Positions 1-7,700 of a DNA stretch of 43,842 bases are shown here, in pieces. Both the position numbers and the translations under genes were made by a program. Below the pieces are notes generated by a model, which worked only from the letters and a program-made list of their open reading frames with translations, did no database searches and had not been told where the DNA came from. Source of the DNA: Treponema sp. (lineage in GTDB: Bacteria > Spirochaetota > Spirochaetia > Treponematales > Treponemataceae); NCBI GenBank assembly GCA_024400915.1, contig JAKSLX010000022.1:1-43842 (forward strand), in the 5' to 3' direction. Position 1 is the stretch's first letter. Each line of letters begins with the position of its first letter.

Positions 1-27
1 ATGTATCTTTAACGGACTTTATATAAT

Positions 28-56
28 TTGCAAAAAATATCACTTTCTGTTAAAAT
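28..56 (+). promoter_or_regulatory. Sigma70-type promoter for repeat-encoded sRNA (copy 1)
   Basis: TTGCAA (28-33), a 17-bp spacer and TAAAAT (51-56) form a good vegetative promoter on the plus strand. The predicted start is about 63. No plus-strand gene follows; an intrinsic terminator ends the transcript about 70 nt later, which implies a small RNA. Confidence 0.6.
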
Positions 57-62
57 AACATA

Positions 63-132
63 GAATCTGAACTCGGACATATCCGAATAGTAGGATTCCC
101 CCGGGTCGATAAATAAATCGACCCTGTTTTTT
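63..132 (+). ncRNA. Candidate ~70-nt small RNA (copy 1)
   Basis: The span runs from the predicted start to the end of the terminator T-run. Visible structure is GAATC (63-67) pairing with GATTC (94-98), an inner CGGA-CATA-TCCG hairpin (74-85), then the terminator stem. There is no credible ORF. It is convergent with the 69-codon gene, and its T-run overlaps that gene's stop codon. Bases 70-78 (AACTCGGAC) can pair with the leader RNA transcribed from 34877. I recognise no known RNA family. Confidence 0.5.
103..132 (+). terminator. Intrinsic terminator (plus strand)
   Basis: GGGTCGAT (103-110), a 6-nt loop and ATCGACCC (117-124) are followed by TGTTTTTT. An 8-bp perfect stem with a U-tract is a strong plus-strand terminator. 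Confidence 0.8.
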
Positions 133-340
133 AGTCTATCTCTCCACCTATCACCTTATATTCGAATTCATCGTTTTTTGTCAGAACCATTTGAAAATAA
201 TCTTCTGTATCTCCATCTTTAAATTTAGTTGATTCTTCCACATCGGAAAGTTTTGAATATAATTTCACAATTTCACTTCGTTTCAAAAAAACTCTAGCAC
301 AATCGTGATTTTTATCAAAAATAACTCTCATTTTTTCCAC
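131..340 (-). CDS. Small hypothetical protein downstream of tail fibre (copy 1)
   Basis: This is a 69-residue charged protein with no recognised domain, signal peptide or membrane segment. A GAGGTGG ribosome-binding site lies just upstream of the ATG. It follows the fibre gene by about 45 bp, a gap that includes the 14-bp palindrome CGTAATTAATTACG (377-390). An identical gene lies at 40074-40283 behind a different fibre that ends in the same C-terminal domain. The constant pairing with that tip domain suggests a fibre-associated role such as assembly chaperone or tip accessory protein, but this is inference from position only. Confidence 0.7.
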   Translation of the reverse strand: MEKMRVIFDKNHDCARVFLKRSEIVKLYSKLSDVEESTKFKDGDTEDYFQMVLTKNDEFEYKVIGGEID

Positions 341-385
341 CTCTTTAACGAATTAGTGCTAAATATAATTACAGTTCGTAATTAA

Positions 386-1156
386 TTACGCATTATTTAT
401 TACCCATTGATGAGTATTCCAATCGACATAAAATTTAAATGCGTTACCATTAAATTTAATTGCAGTACCCATTCCAAACTCTGGAACTTCGGCTTTATAT
501 GAATATGAATAGAATTGTCCTATGTGTACACCATTCTGTTCAAACCTTATTGTATAGAGTGTATTTGGTAAGGCTTGCGAACTTACGGCTTTGATAGCAT
601 CTTCTAATGTGTCGTAATTGCCAGCCAAATATATTTCTTTTGTGTAATTCGCTAAAGCATTATTTATCATTCCGCCGACTTTCGTATCTACTCCGGCTCC
701 GGCGAAAGGCCCATCAACAGTGAGTCCGTTCACCCTCATATTATGCAAAGTCCAGGCGCTGCCGGTCCAGTAAAAGTACACTGTGTCATTCGGTGATACA
801 CTCCATGAAGTAGAGCCGTGAATGATAGTATGTGCACGGGTAGAGATATTAATTACCTGGACTATCCATCCAGCTGCAGCATCTGCATTGTCATCATAAT
901 TGCCGGAAGCTGCATTGTATACCTGGCCAATTGCACCTTCCAGCGTAAAGTTAATAACAGCGGAATTGTTTTTCAGTGCGTAAGTCATTTCACGGCGGAT
1001 AACTCCGGAAGACTGACTTCCTGCAGCTGTGATGATTTCCGCCTGATCCAGAAGCCCCGGAGTGAACTGTCGTGTTACTCCCTGCTGCTGGATAGGGATG
1101 CCTTCATTCCCTTTGATTGAACTTGCTTTTTTAAGCTGGTCTATTGAATAACCCAT
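386..1156 (-). CDS. Tail fibre / receptor-binding protein, 256 aa
   Basis: This is probably the distal fibre protein of the podophage. Residues 1 to about 160 are unique: an N-terminal attachment part starting MGYSIDQLKK, then a beta-rich section with motifs such as 'YFYWTGSAWTLHN'. The last ~92 residues, from 'NNALANYTK' to 'WVINNA', are identical to the end of the 187-residue protein at 40329-40892, so the C-terminus is an exchangeable tip. The start is supported by GAGGAAG and a TAATG overlap with the upstream gene, which suggests translational coupling. It lies last in the virion operon, where receptor-binding proteins often sit. The exact family is not recognised. Confidence 0.75.
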   Translation of the reverse strand: MGYSIDQLKKASSIKGNEGIPIQQQGVTRQFTPGLLDQAEIITAAGSQSSGVIRREMTYALKNNSAVINFTLEGAIGQVYNAASGNYDDNADAAAGWIVQVINISTRAHTIIHGSTSWSVSPNDTVYFYWTGSAWTLHNMRVNGLTVDGPFAGAGVDTKVGGMINNALANYTKEIYLAGNYDTLEDAIKAVSSQALPNTLYTIRFEQNGVHIGQFYSYSYKAEVPEFGMGTAIKFNGNAFKFYVDWNTHQWVINNA

Positions 1157-1599
1157 TATTCTTCCTCACTTTCTGTGTCTTCAGATTCTTTTTCTTCCGG
1201 AGCTTCTTCAGGTTCTTCTGGCTTTGCTTCAGGTTCTTCTGGCTTTGCTTCTTTCCACTGCGCCAGCATCTGCCCGCTTGCAGTCTGCTGCGTAAACAAA
1301 GGTTCAGGTTTTACGCCTTCTTTCCATTCATCATCAAAGTCGTCAGTTCCGCCGGCAAACATCGGGAATTTGCTCAAAAGAAGAGCATAGAACGGAGTAA
1401 GCGCAAAGTCCGCGTTCTGAATGATGTTCTCTGTGAGCACGGCCTTTGCTCCCGTCTTCCGGGCTTCCTTGTCTATATAGCTTTCCGTTACTATGCGAAT
1501 AGCAGGGCCGTCTTCCGTATTCCAGATTTTTACTTCCCGTATCTTGTGATACTTGAAAGTAGCCCTGTATTCGTTTTCGATGTCTTTACTGATCGCCAT
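1156..1599 (-). CDS. Hypothetical acidic-tailed virion-region protein, 147 aa
   Basis: The frame stays open upstream to 1701, but the ATG at 1599 (MAISKDIENEY) has a GAGGAAG site and the preceding stretch overlaps another gene, so I choose 1599. Residues 1-100 look globular. The C-terminal ~45 residues are a low-complexity acidic tail built from repeated KPEEPE units, encoded in part by a 21-bp tandem duplication. It overlaps the end of the upstream gene by 14 bp and the fibre start by 1 bp. That coupling and the position between two fibre genes suggest a fibre-assembly or connector role. No family recognised. Confidence 0.7.
   Translation of the reverse strand: MAISKDIENEYRATFKYHKIREVKIWNTEDGPAIRIVTESYIDKEARKTGAKAVLTENIIQNADFALTPFYALLLSKFPMFAGGTDDFDDEWKEGVKPEPLFTQQTASGQMLAQWKEAKPEEPEAKPEEPEEAPEEKESEDTESEEE
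1210..1251. repeat. 21-bp tandem repeat x2
   Basis: Two perfect copies (1210-1230 and 1231-1251) of a 21-bp unit beginning AGGTTCTTCTGG encode the repeated KPEEPEA segment of the acidic tail. In-frame copy-number change would lengthen or shorten the tail without a frameshift. Confidence 0.85.
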
Positions 1600-1861
1600 T
1601 TGCGTCTTCCTCTTCGTCTCCAAAGTCCAGTGATGGCTGCACGTCTTCTTCAATGTAGTCCAGAATGTCTCCCAGTTCTTCCAATGCCTTTTTACATTCA
1701 AAAATCTGGCTTCTTGTTAAATCAAGAATTCTAGGATCATTAATCCCTCTATCTCTTGTCAGTTTGCAAAGTGCCTGCAGTTTTGAAGACAGCTTTGTAT
1801 ACATATTTCCCTTTGAAAAAAGAATGTGTCTTGCGTCTTCTGCTGTTTTAATCTTGTCCAT
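1586..1861 (-). CDS. Hypothetical helical protein, 91 aa
   Basis: The frame extends upstream to 1939, but the ATG at 1861 (MDKIKTAEDAR) has GGAGA at good spacing. The longer version would run through the divergent moron promoter, so the shorter start is preferred. The product is mostly alpha-helical in character with an acidic end. It overlaps the next gene by 14 bp. It is the first gene after the moron and probably belongs to the fibre-assembly group by position. Function unknown. Confidence 0.65.
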   Translation of the reverse strand: MDKIKTAEDARHILFSKGNMYTKLSSKLQALCKLTRDRGINDPRILDLTRSQIFECKKALEELGDILDYIEEDVQPSLDFGDEEEDANGDQ

Positions 1862-1903
1862 AAAGTTCTCCTTTACGATAACTCTAACGTCCGACTTTGC
1901 TTT

Positions 1904-1932
1904 TTGACATAAACTCTTTTTAAGGCCATAAT
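1904..1932 (+). promoter_or_regulatory. Consensus sigma70 promoter of the moron gene
   Basis: A perfect TTGACA (1904-1909), a 17-bp spacer and CATAAT (1927-1932) face rightward, against the surrounding operon. The predicted start (~1939) leaves a leader of only about 10 nt containing AGAGG before the ATG at 1949. Confidence 0.85.
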
Positions 1933-1948
1933 TAAACAAGAGGTGTTT

Positions 1949-2419
1949 ATGAAGCGTATTTTAATTTCTTTGTTTTTCCTGGTATCAGCAGTTTTTTGTT
2001 TTGGAGTTGATTTTACTTTTCTTTTCCCTTGTTTACCTGGTAATAGTAGACAATCAGTTATGCAAAAAATTTCTGCCAATAACCAATATTATTTTATTAA
2101 TGAAACTGAAAATAAAATAATTGCGCAAAATAAAGATAACCTTATCGGGCATAATTATACTTTTTATATGGAAGGGGATATCATTAAGTCTATTGATATA
2201 GACCATTATTTATTAAATGATTCCAAAGATTTATCAGTTTTAACAGTATACATGGCGACAAGTTTATGTCGGCCCATTTTTGCACGTACTGTTATTGGGA
2301 ATAACTATATCAAGTATGTTTTTTATAATTATGATCAAACATTAGAATTAACAGTCGTGCTTTTTACTGAATTATGCGAAATGAAATATAGCTTGAAAGA
2401 ATATGAACCACTTCTATGA
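1949..2419 (+). CDS. Secreted moron protein with signal peptide, 156 aa
   Basis: The N-terminus (MKRILISLFFLVSAVFCFG) is a classic Sec signal peptide: short basic region, hydrophobic core, small residues before a likely cleavage site. I choose ATG 1949 over GTG 1943 because AGAGG lies just upstream of it. The mature part is about 135 residues with no recognised domain and two late cysteines. It is the only plus-strand gene in the structural region, carries its own promoter and terminator, and is visibly more AT-rich than its neighbours. These are the hallmarks of a moron expressed from a prophage. Superinfection exclusion or host-envelope modification is the usual role of such genes, but is inference here. 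Confidence 0.85.
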   Translation: MKRILISLFFLVSAVFCFGVDFTFLFPCLPGNSRQSVMQKISANNQYYFINETENKIIAQNKDNLIGHNYTFYMEGDIIKSIDIDHYLLNDSKDLSVLTVYMATSLCRPIFARTVIGNNYIKYVFYNYDQTLELTVVLFTELCEMKYSLKEYEPLL

Positions 2420-2424
2420 ACAGA

Positions 2425-2452
2425 AAAGCCCTGCTGATGCAGGGCTTTATTT
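2425..2452. terminator. Bidirectional intrinsic terminator
   Basis: AAGCCCTGC-TGAT-GCAGGGCTT (2426-2447) is followed by TATTTT on the plus strand and by TTTTC on the minus strand. It ends the moron transcript and probably also the convergent tail-fibre gene whose stop codon is at 2452. Confidence 0.85.
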
Positions 2453-4716
2453 TAGCTTACTTTCAATACACCATTATCATTCCATACAATACCTTTTACA
2501 TCAGGTAATTCTGTAGGTAGTTCAGACGCAAGCATTAATAATTTTTCCCCAAGATGCCTTGTTATTCTAACATCCACAGTTAAATAAGCGTATTGAAAAT
2601 ATTTAATAAAACTGCCTGTACTATCATAAGCAGCCATGCGTGATGGGTATATAGGGTGTCCACCCGGGTCTATTGCTTGTTCAAATACTACCTGGTCTAT
2701 TCTAATATCCCCATACATTACTTTAATTTCATTTGGCAATATTACCCATTCATTAGGGAGAGGTTCTCCATGTAAAATTGTATTATATAAGTACAACACA
2801 ACACTCCATTCTTCAATCCCTTTATTTTTAGGATAATACTCAAGAAGCGTTTCCAGCTCCTGCATTTTTACCTGAAGTGAACCGCAATTTAATTCTCCAG
2901 AAAAAGAGCCGTCTGTAGCATATACAGTTCCACGGAAAATACCATCATTTGCATACAAGTTTCCTTTTTTCGTTATTCCAAAGCCAGATTCAGAAGTTAG
3001 CGGGTCAAAGTTCTCCGTCTTAATGGCCCATCCGGTTGGGTCAGAAAGATCACGCAGAATAGTTCCATGTAATTTATCCAGGGAAGTAATTCCATTTCTA
3101 ATATTCGATGCTTCTAATCGTGCCATAGTAGCATCAACACTCGCAGTTTCAGCTTCAACTTTAGCAAACAAAGCCGCGTTTGAAGCACTATTTGCAGTTG
3201 TTTGAGCAGTTCCTGCGGCCGTTGCTGCATCATCGGCGGTTCCCTGTGCAGTGTCTGCCGCTGTCTGTGCACTATCTGCTTTTCCGTCTACAGCGCTAAG
3301 CTCTTCACTTGTTGCATAGTCAAGAATAACAATCGAATTAAGCTGTGCGCCCTTATCATTCAGGATCCATCCACTTTGTCCAGAGACAAAGTTATCTGAC
3401 TTAATATATCCGCCTTCTTCGATAACAGCCTGGTATGTGCGCAAAGAATTAATAGTGGCGGAATTGCTGAAAAATGCCTGTGCAAAGATATAAGAAAAAT
3501 AACCGGATTCTGTCGGGTTCACCTGCAGAATGTCGGTGAGTGAGCTCATGAACATATCACGAACTTTTCCGGTTAAGTCTGAAGGATTCAGTTCACGCCA
3601 GGAAACAGTTTCTTTTTCGTAAACATAAACATGGCCTTTTGTGAAGCGGGAAGTACTTGCGGCGGCCCATACCATCCAGTCTCCATCATTAGGATTTAAC
3701 GGAACTGTAGAAGCCTGCCCCAGATTCTTTGGTGAATGTTCAAGAACTTTTTCTTCAACATCTTTGGAAAGTTCCTCTGCAAGTTCTCCTGTAAGCCATT
3801 CATATAACTGTGGGCTTATATCATAATGACATGCAATCATGTCATTCATGGCAACTATATAGCGCCAGTTATTCTTATCTTCTACCTTTACAAATTCGTT
3901 ATTTTCACTCCAGTAATATATATAACCTGTCTCAAAGCCCATGTTGATATAGATTATTTCGCCGTATTCATCAACCCATGCGTTTTCTTCTGCAGCTCTT
4001 GCGTTCCCTGTGATTTCAAGCCAGTCCGTATAAATACCTTCAGGACCTACAAGAAAATACTGGTTCAAAACCTGCGGCGGTGATTCTGTAAGAACACCCA
4101 TATATTCACCAAGTTTAGATGCAACAGAAATTCCAATCCATTCATGATTAGCCAGGTCATAGTAGTAGAAGTTGTCCTCAAAAAGAGCAACTTCTCCATC
4201 GTTTCCAAGGTCCTGCAGGGAATTAAGCTTGCGGATTTTTCCTGGATCTCCAATATTCACTTTTGCCTGTGCGTTCTGCAGGGCTGTGTAGTAGACATTG
4301 TAATAGCCGTTAAAAGTTTCGGAACTGTCCAGCTCCGTATTTTCTGCCATGTTGTCAAAAAGCTTAAGCTGAATAAACAGATAATCATGCAGGTCTTCAA
4401 AAGCTGTATCATAAGCCCATACTTCTTTACTGGTTTCAATTCCTTTTTCGCGGGCCTGTGCCATAAGAGCTGTATGAGTAGCATCAATAGTGCCGTATTC
4501 CTTTTTCAGCTGACGTTTTTCAACCGGAGTAATTACCCCGTCTTTAGAAAGAGCGCTCCAGTAATCATTCTGTCTTCCGCCCATTGTTTGAACGGAGCTC
4601 TGGATCATTTCTACATCCTGCTTGATTTCTTCAATTCCGCCTCCGGAAATACCTTCCAATACTGTAAGCTTACTTACAATCAATTCTATTCCGGCCTTAT
4701 TCTCCTGCTGATTCAT
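2452..4716 (-). CDS. Large tail fibre / tail-tip protein, 754 aa
   Basis: The N-terminal ~100 residues contain the helical segment 'SKDGVITPVEKRQLKKEY', seen in many phage tail-tip and fibre proteins. The middle carries a domain rich in tryptophan and tyrosine. About residues 475-540 are an alanine- and threonine-rich coiled coil of heptad-like TADSAQTAAD type. After this comes a beta-repeat with 'GIFRGTVYATDGSFSG' near residue 590, typical of fibre shafts, and a further ~120 residues. I choose ATG 4716, with GAGGTG upstream, over GTG 4722. It lies directly after the ejection proteins and a terminator, so it is likely the main fibre bound to the tail. Confidence 0.8.
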   Translation of the reverse strand: MNQQENKAGIELIVSKLTVLEGISGGGIEEIKQDVEMIQSSVQTMGGRQNDYWSALSKDGVITPVEKRQLKKEYGTIDATHTALMAQAREKGIETSKEVWAYDTAFEDLHDYLFIQLKLFDNMAENTELDSSETFNGYYNVYYTALQNAQAKVNIGDPGKIRKLNSLQDLGNDGEVALFEDNFYYYDLANHEWIGISVASKLGEYMGVLTESPPQVLNQYFLVGPEGIYTDWLEITGNARAAEENAWVDEYGEIIYINMGFETGYIYYWSENNEFVKVEDKNNWRYIVAMNDMIACHYDISPQLYEWLTGELAEELSKDVEEKVLEHSPKNLGQASTVPLNPNDGDWMVWAAASTSRFTKGHVYVYEKETVSWRELNPSDLTGKVRDMFMSSLTDILQVNPTESGYFSYIFAQAFFSNSATINSLRTYQAVIEEGGYIKSDNFVSGQSGWILNDKGAQLNSIVILDYATSEELSAVDGKADSAQTAADTAQGTADDAATAAGTAQTTANSASNAALFAKVEAETASVDATMARLEASNIRNGITSLDKLHGTILRDLSDPTGWAIKTENFDPLTSESGFGITKKGNLYANDGIFRGTVYATDGSFSGELNCGSLQVKMQELETLLEYYPKNKGIEEWSVVLYLYNTILHGEPLPNEWVILPNEIKVMYGDIRIDQVVFEQAIDPGGHPIYPSRMAAYDSTGSFIKYFQYAYLTVDVRITRHLGEKLLMLASELPTELPDVKGIVWNDNGVLKVS

Positions 4717-4727
4717 AATCACCTCAA

Positions 4728-4759
4728 ATAAAAAAATAGCACGGGAACGGCTCCCGTGC
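4728..4759 (-). terminator. Intrinsic terminator upstream of the large fibre gene
   Basis: On the minus strand GCACGGGA (4759-4752) pairs with TCCCGTGC (4746-4739), followed by TATTTTTTTATTT. It lies after the 3328-codon gene. The fibre gene's Shine-Dalgarno begins just past the U-tract, so read-through must occur for the fibre gene unless it has its own promoter. Confidence 0.85.
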
Positions 4760-4769
4760 CATAAACTAA

Positions 4770-7700
4770 CTAGTCTCTCTGTCCGGTCAACGCCAGCGGA
4801 TTAAGTTCAAGTTCTCCGTCACCGTCTCCAATTCCAAGAGCCCGTCCTGCTTCCTTTGCCCCGGAGAGTGGAAGTCCCAGAGTCAAAGCAAGTCCCTGTG
4901 TTACATTATTCAATGCTTTCTCGTAGTCTTCAGAAACAAGAGCTCTTGCAGCATTATAGTATTTATCGAATGTCGGCCAGATAGAATTTCCCATTAATCC
5001 GCCGCCTTCGCCTGTAATTGCTTTCTCTGCAAGTGAGTCAAGTTTTCCACCTACAATCGGGAAGCTGTCCAGGAACTGTGTAGTAGCATAGTAGCCAAGC
5101 TTCTTTGCTGTGTCTTCCGGTTCATCATCATCCTTTATGATTCCCTGACAAACAACACCTGACATAATTCCGGCCATTACATAGCCAAGTATCATTCCAA
5201 CAATCTGCTTATATTCCTTGTTTCTTACAGCATAAGGAATGTCATAACGAATATTCTGCCAGATCACGTTCAGTGCAGTCTGGAACTGAAGCACGGCCTT
5301 TGCCGCTTCGCTGTTATTCTTGAACATTGGAGCAAGGTCCACATTCCTGTTGGATGGCTGGCAAAGCCTTACACAATCATCTGCTTTAAGAACTGCGGCG
5401 GCTTCAATGTCCTGTGTTACGTCGTCATGTGCCTGCTGTCTAAGCTGTTCTTCTGTAAGATGGAACTGGCCGAAGCGGGAAGCGTTCTGTTCTTCCAGCT
5501 CTGAAAGTCTTGCTTCATAACGTGCCTGTTCTGTTTCCTGCAGGCGGCGGTATTCCTTGTCATAAATAGCAAGCCATCCCGGAGCAACACAAGCCCAGTC
5601 AATCCATTCAAGACCTTCCATTCCTTTCTGCTGGAACTTCTTCAGCCCGTAAGAAGGTTTGTTAAGACTCTTTTCAACGTTTTCGTTTATCAGGTCTACA
5701 AGCGGATCAAAAACACGTGACTTCATAAAAGCAGATTTTGCTTCAATACTTTCACGTATTTCTTTGTTGCTTGCAATCTGAAGTGCTGCTCTTGTGTATT
5801 CAACCGGATTTATAAACTGCATGAAAGGTGCCGGTGATTCAATTCCCTGTTTGAGAATTGAACTGAACTTCCAGCCAAGATAAGCAGGTGCTGTATTACC
5901 ACGTAACATGTGGAATACTTTATCCAGTCCTTTGCGTGGTTCAACTCTCTTCGGTGCAGCAACTTCCTTAACGTAAACATCAATGTAGTCTTTCATGGCT
6001 TTGCCGTAGCGGTTTTCCAGTTCCTGCATTGTGCCTACAGCATCCTTACTGAAGAAAACACGATTCAGTTCACGAACATATCCGGCATAAGCAACAAAGT
6101 GCTCGTTTCGTTCTACACTATCGGCCCATGTCTTATAAAGTCCAAGTTCAACCGGGTTCTGGTTCATCGGTCCGATTTCGTTACGTTTCTTTGTAAAGCC
6201 TTTTTCTGTTCCGGCTTTTCCAGTTCCGGCGGAATGTCCCAGAAGGTCCTGCTTAAGTCTCTGTTCGTGAGTTTCACCTGCAGCAGTGAGACGTACAAGA
6301 GGCAGGTACCACTTTTCCCGCCAGACCGGAGCGTTGAACTCTTCAATAGAAACTCTATTAATATTGTCGAACTCTGCAGCATAATCAGCACGGATGGCTT
6401 CAATAAGCGGCATAAACTCATTGATTGTGTCATTGAACTGTGAGAGAAGTCCATTCATACGGCTTTCTGCAAGAGCCTTAAGTTTGGATGTTCCTTTCTT
6501 TTCAATGTTTCCAGAACTGTCCACCATATCAGCAGGTATCTGTGAATACAGTGCAATAAGGTCCTTGTCTCCGGCAAGAGTAGCTGCATCAAGTTTTTCC
6601 TTGCGTTCCAGTTCCTTCTGTACGATTTCTTCATCAATACGGCGGAATTCTTCACGCTCTTCCGGTGTAATAAGGTTTCCGTACATTACAGCCTGGTAAG
6701 CACTTTCTTTAAGAGCATGTTCATATTCAAGTTCCGGATTGTCTTTCAGCTGTTCCTTGTAATAATCCATCTGATTCATCTGTGCAGCTTTAAGCATCAG
6801 AAGTTCATCAACAGTGAAAGTGAAGCCATAGAACTTAACAGTGTTTCCAAGCTTTCTCATATCAAGCTTGTTGGCATCAACAACAGCATCAATCTTTGCG
6901 TTTCTGCGGTCAATTGCACGGGCTTTTCTGTTGAAACAGTCGTTTTCACGGAAGTAAAGAAGCTCTGTTGCGGTTCCTTCTGCATAGTTATCCAAGATTC
7001 TTGCAACACGTCTTACGTTAGCATCATGATAGCCATGCAGGATGCGGTCAATCCAAGACTGCTGTTTTTCGTTTGCAGAAGCTGCAGTTCCTGGAAGTTC
7101 GTGATGAACACCTAAAATCTTGTCGATTTTTGTCTGTTTCTTTTTCTTTACGTCTTCCGGATCATCGTCATTAATCTGGATTCCTGTAGTTCTGATGGCA
7201 TCACGGATGAGGTTACGGATTCTGTCGGCTTCTCTGATTTCAGCTTCTTTTTTAGCCTGAAGCATATCACGGCCATCTTTGAAAAGCTTGTTGATTTTCT
7301 TTGCAAGCTCTTCCATTTCCCCGGTAGTCCAGTCTTCAAAGTGACGGTTTTCAATTGCATAAGCCATATCAGGACCAAGAGCATTAAGAAGCATATCCTG
7401 AACATCACGGCCCATTTCAATTCTTGTGTATGGTACAGTCTTCTTAGTTCCGTCCGACTGTGTTACCTGCCGTGTAGTTTCTATTTCCTTAATATCAAGC
7501 TGAAGAGCGTTATCACGTTCATCTTTCCATGCGTCCAGATTCAATTCTTTAATCCAGTCCTGGCGCGGCATAGCTCTTTCGAGGGCTGAACGTTCTTTCT
7601 TTGTCCATTTCTCAAAGTCTTCTTCTGTCTTTGTGTTTTCGAGAAGAGTAACAAGTTCATGCTTGCCTTTGGCTTCAAGTCTGCGGAGCATGTTTTTCTG

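Larger units (their letters stand above)
1..666. repeat. 666-bp direct repeat, copy 1
   Basis: Bases 1-666 recur at 39944-40609, apparently without a mismatch by eye (offset 39943). The unit holds a promoter-sRNA-terminator set, the 69-codon gene and the last ~92 codons of a tail-fibre gene. Identity ends abruptly inside the fibre reading frame at 666/40609. The left end coincides with the window edge, so the repeat may be longer. This is either a shared fibre-tip cassette or the overlap of a circular ~39.9-kb genome. Confidence 0.95.

Noticed and set aside
1..666. Template/variable repeat pair of a diversity-generating retroelement
   Set aside because: The two copies look identical rather than differing at adenines, they include a separate gene and sRNA, and no reverse transcriptase is encoded.
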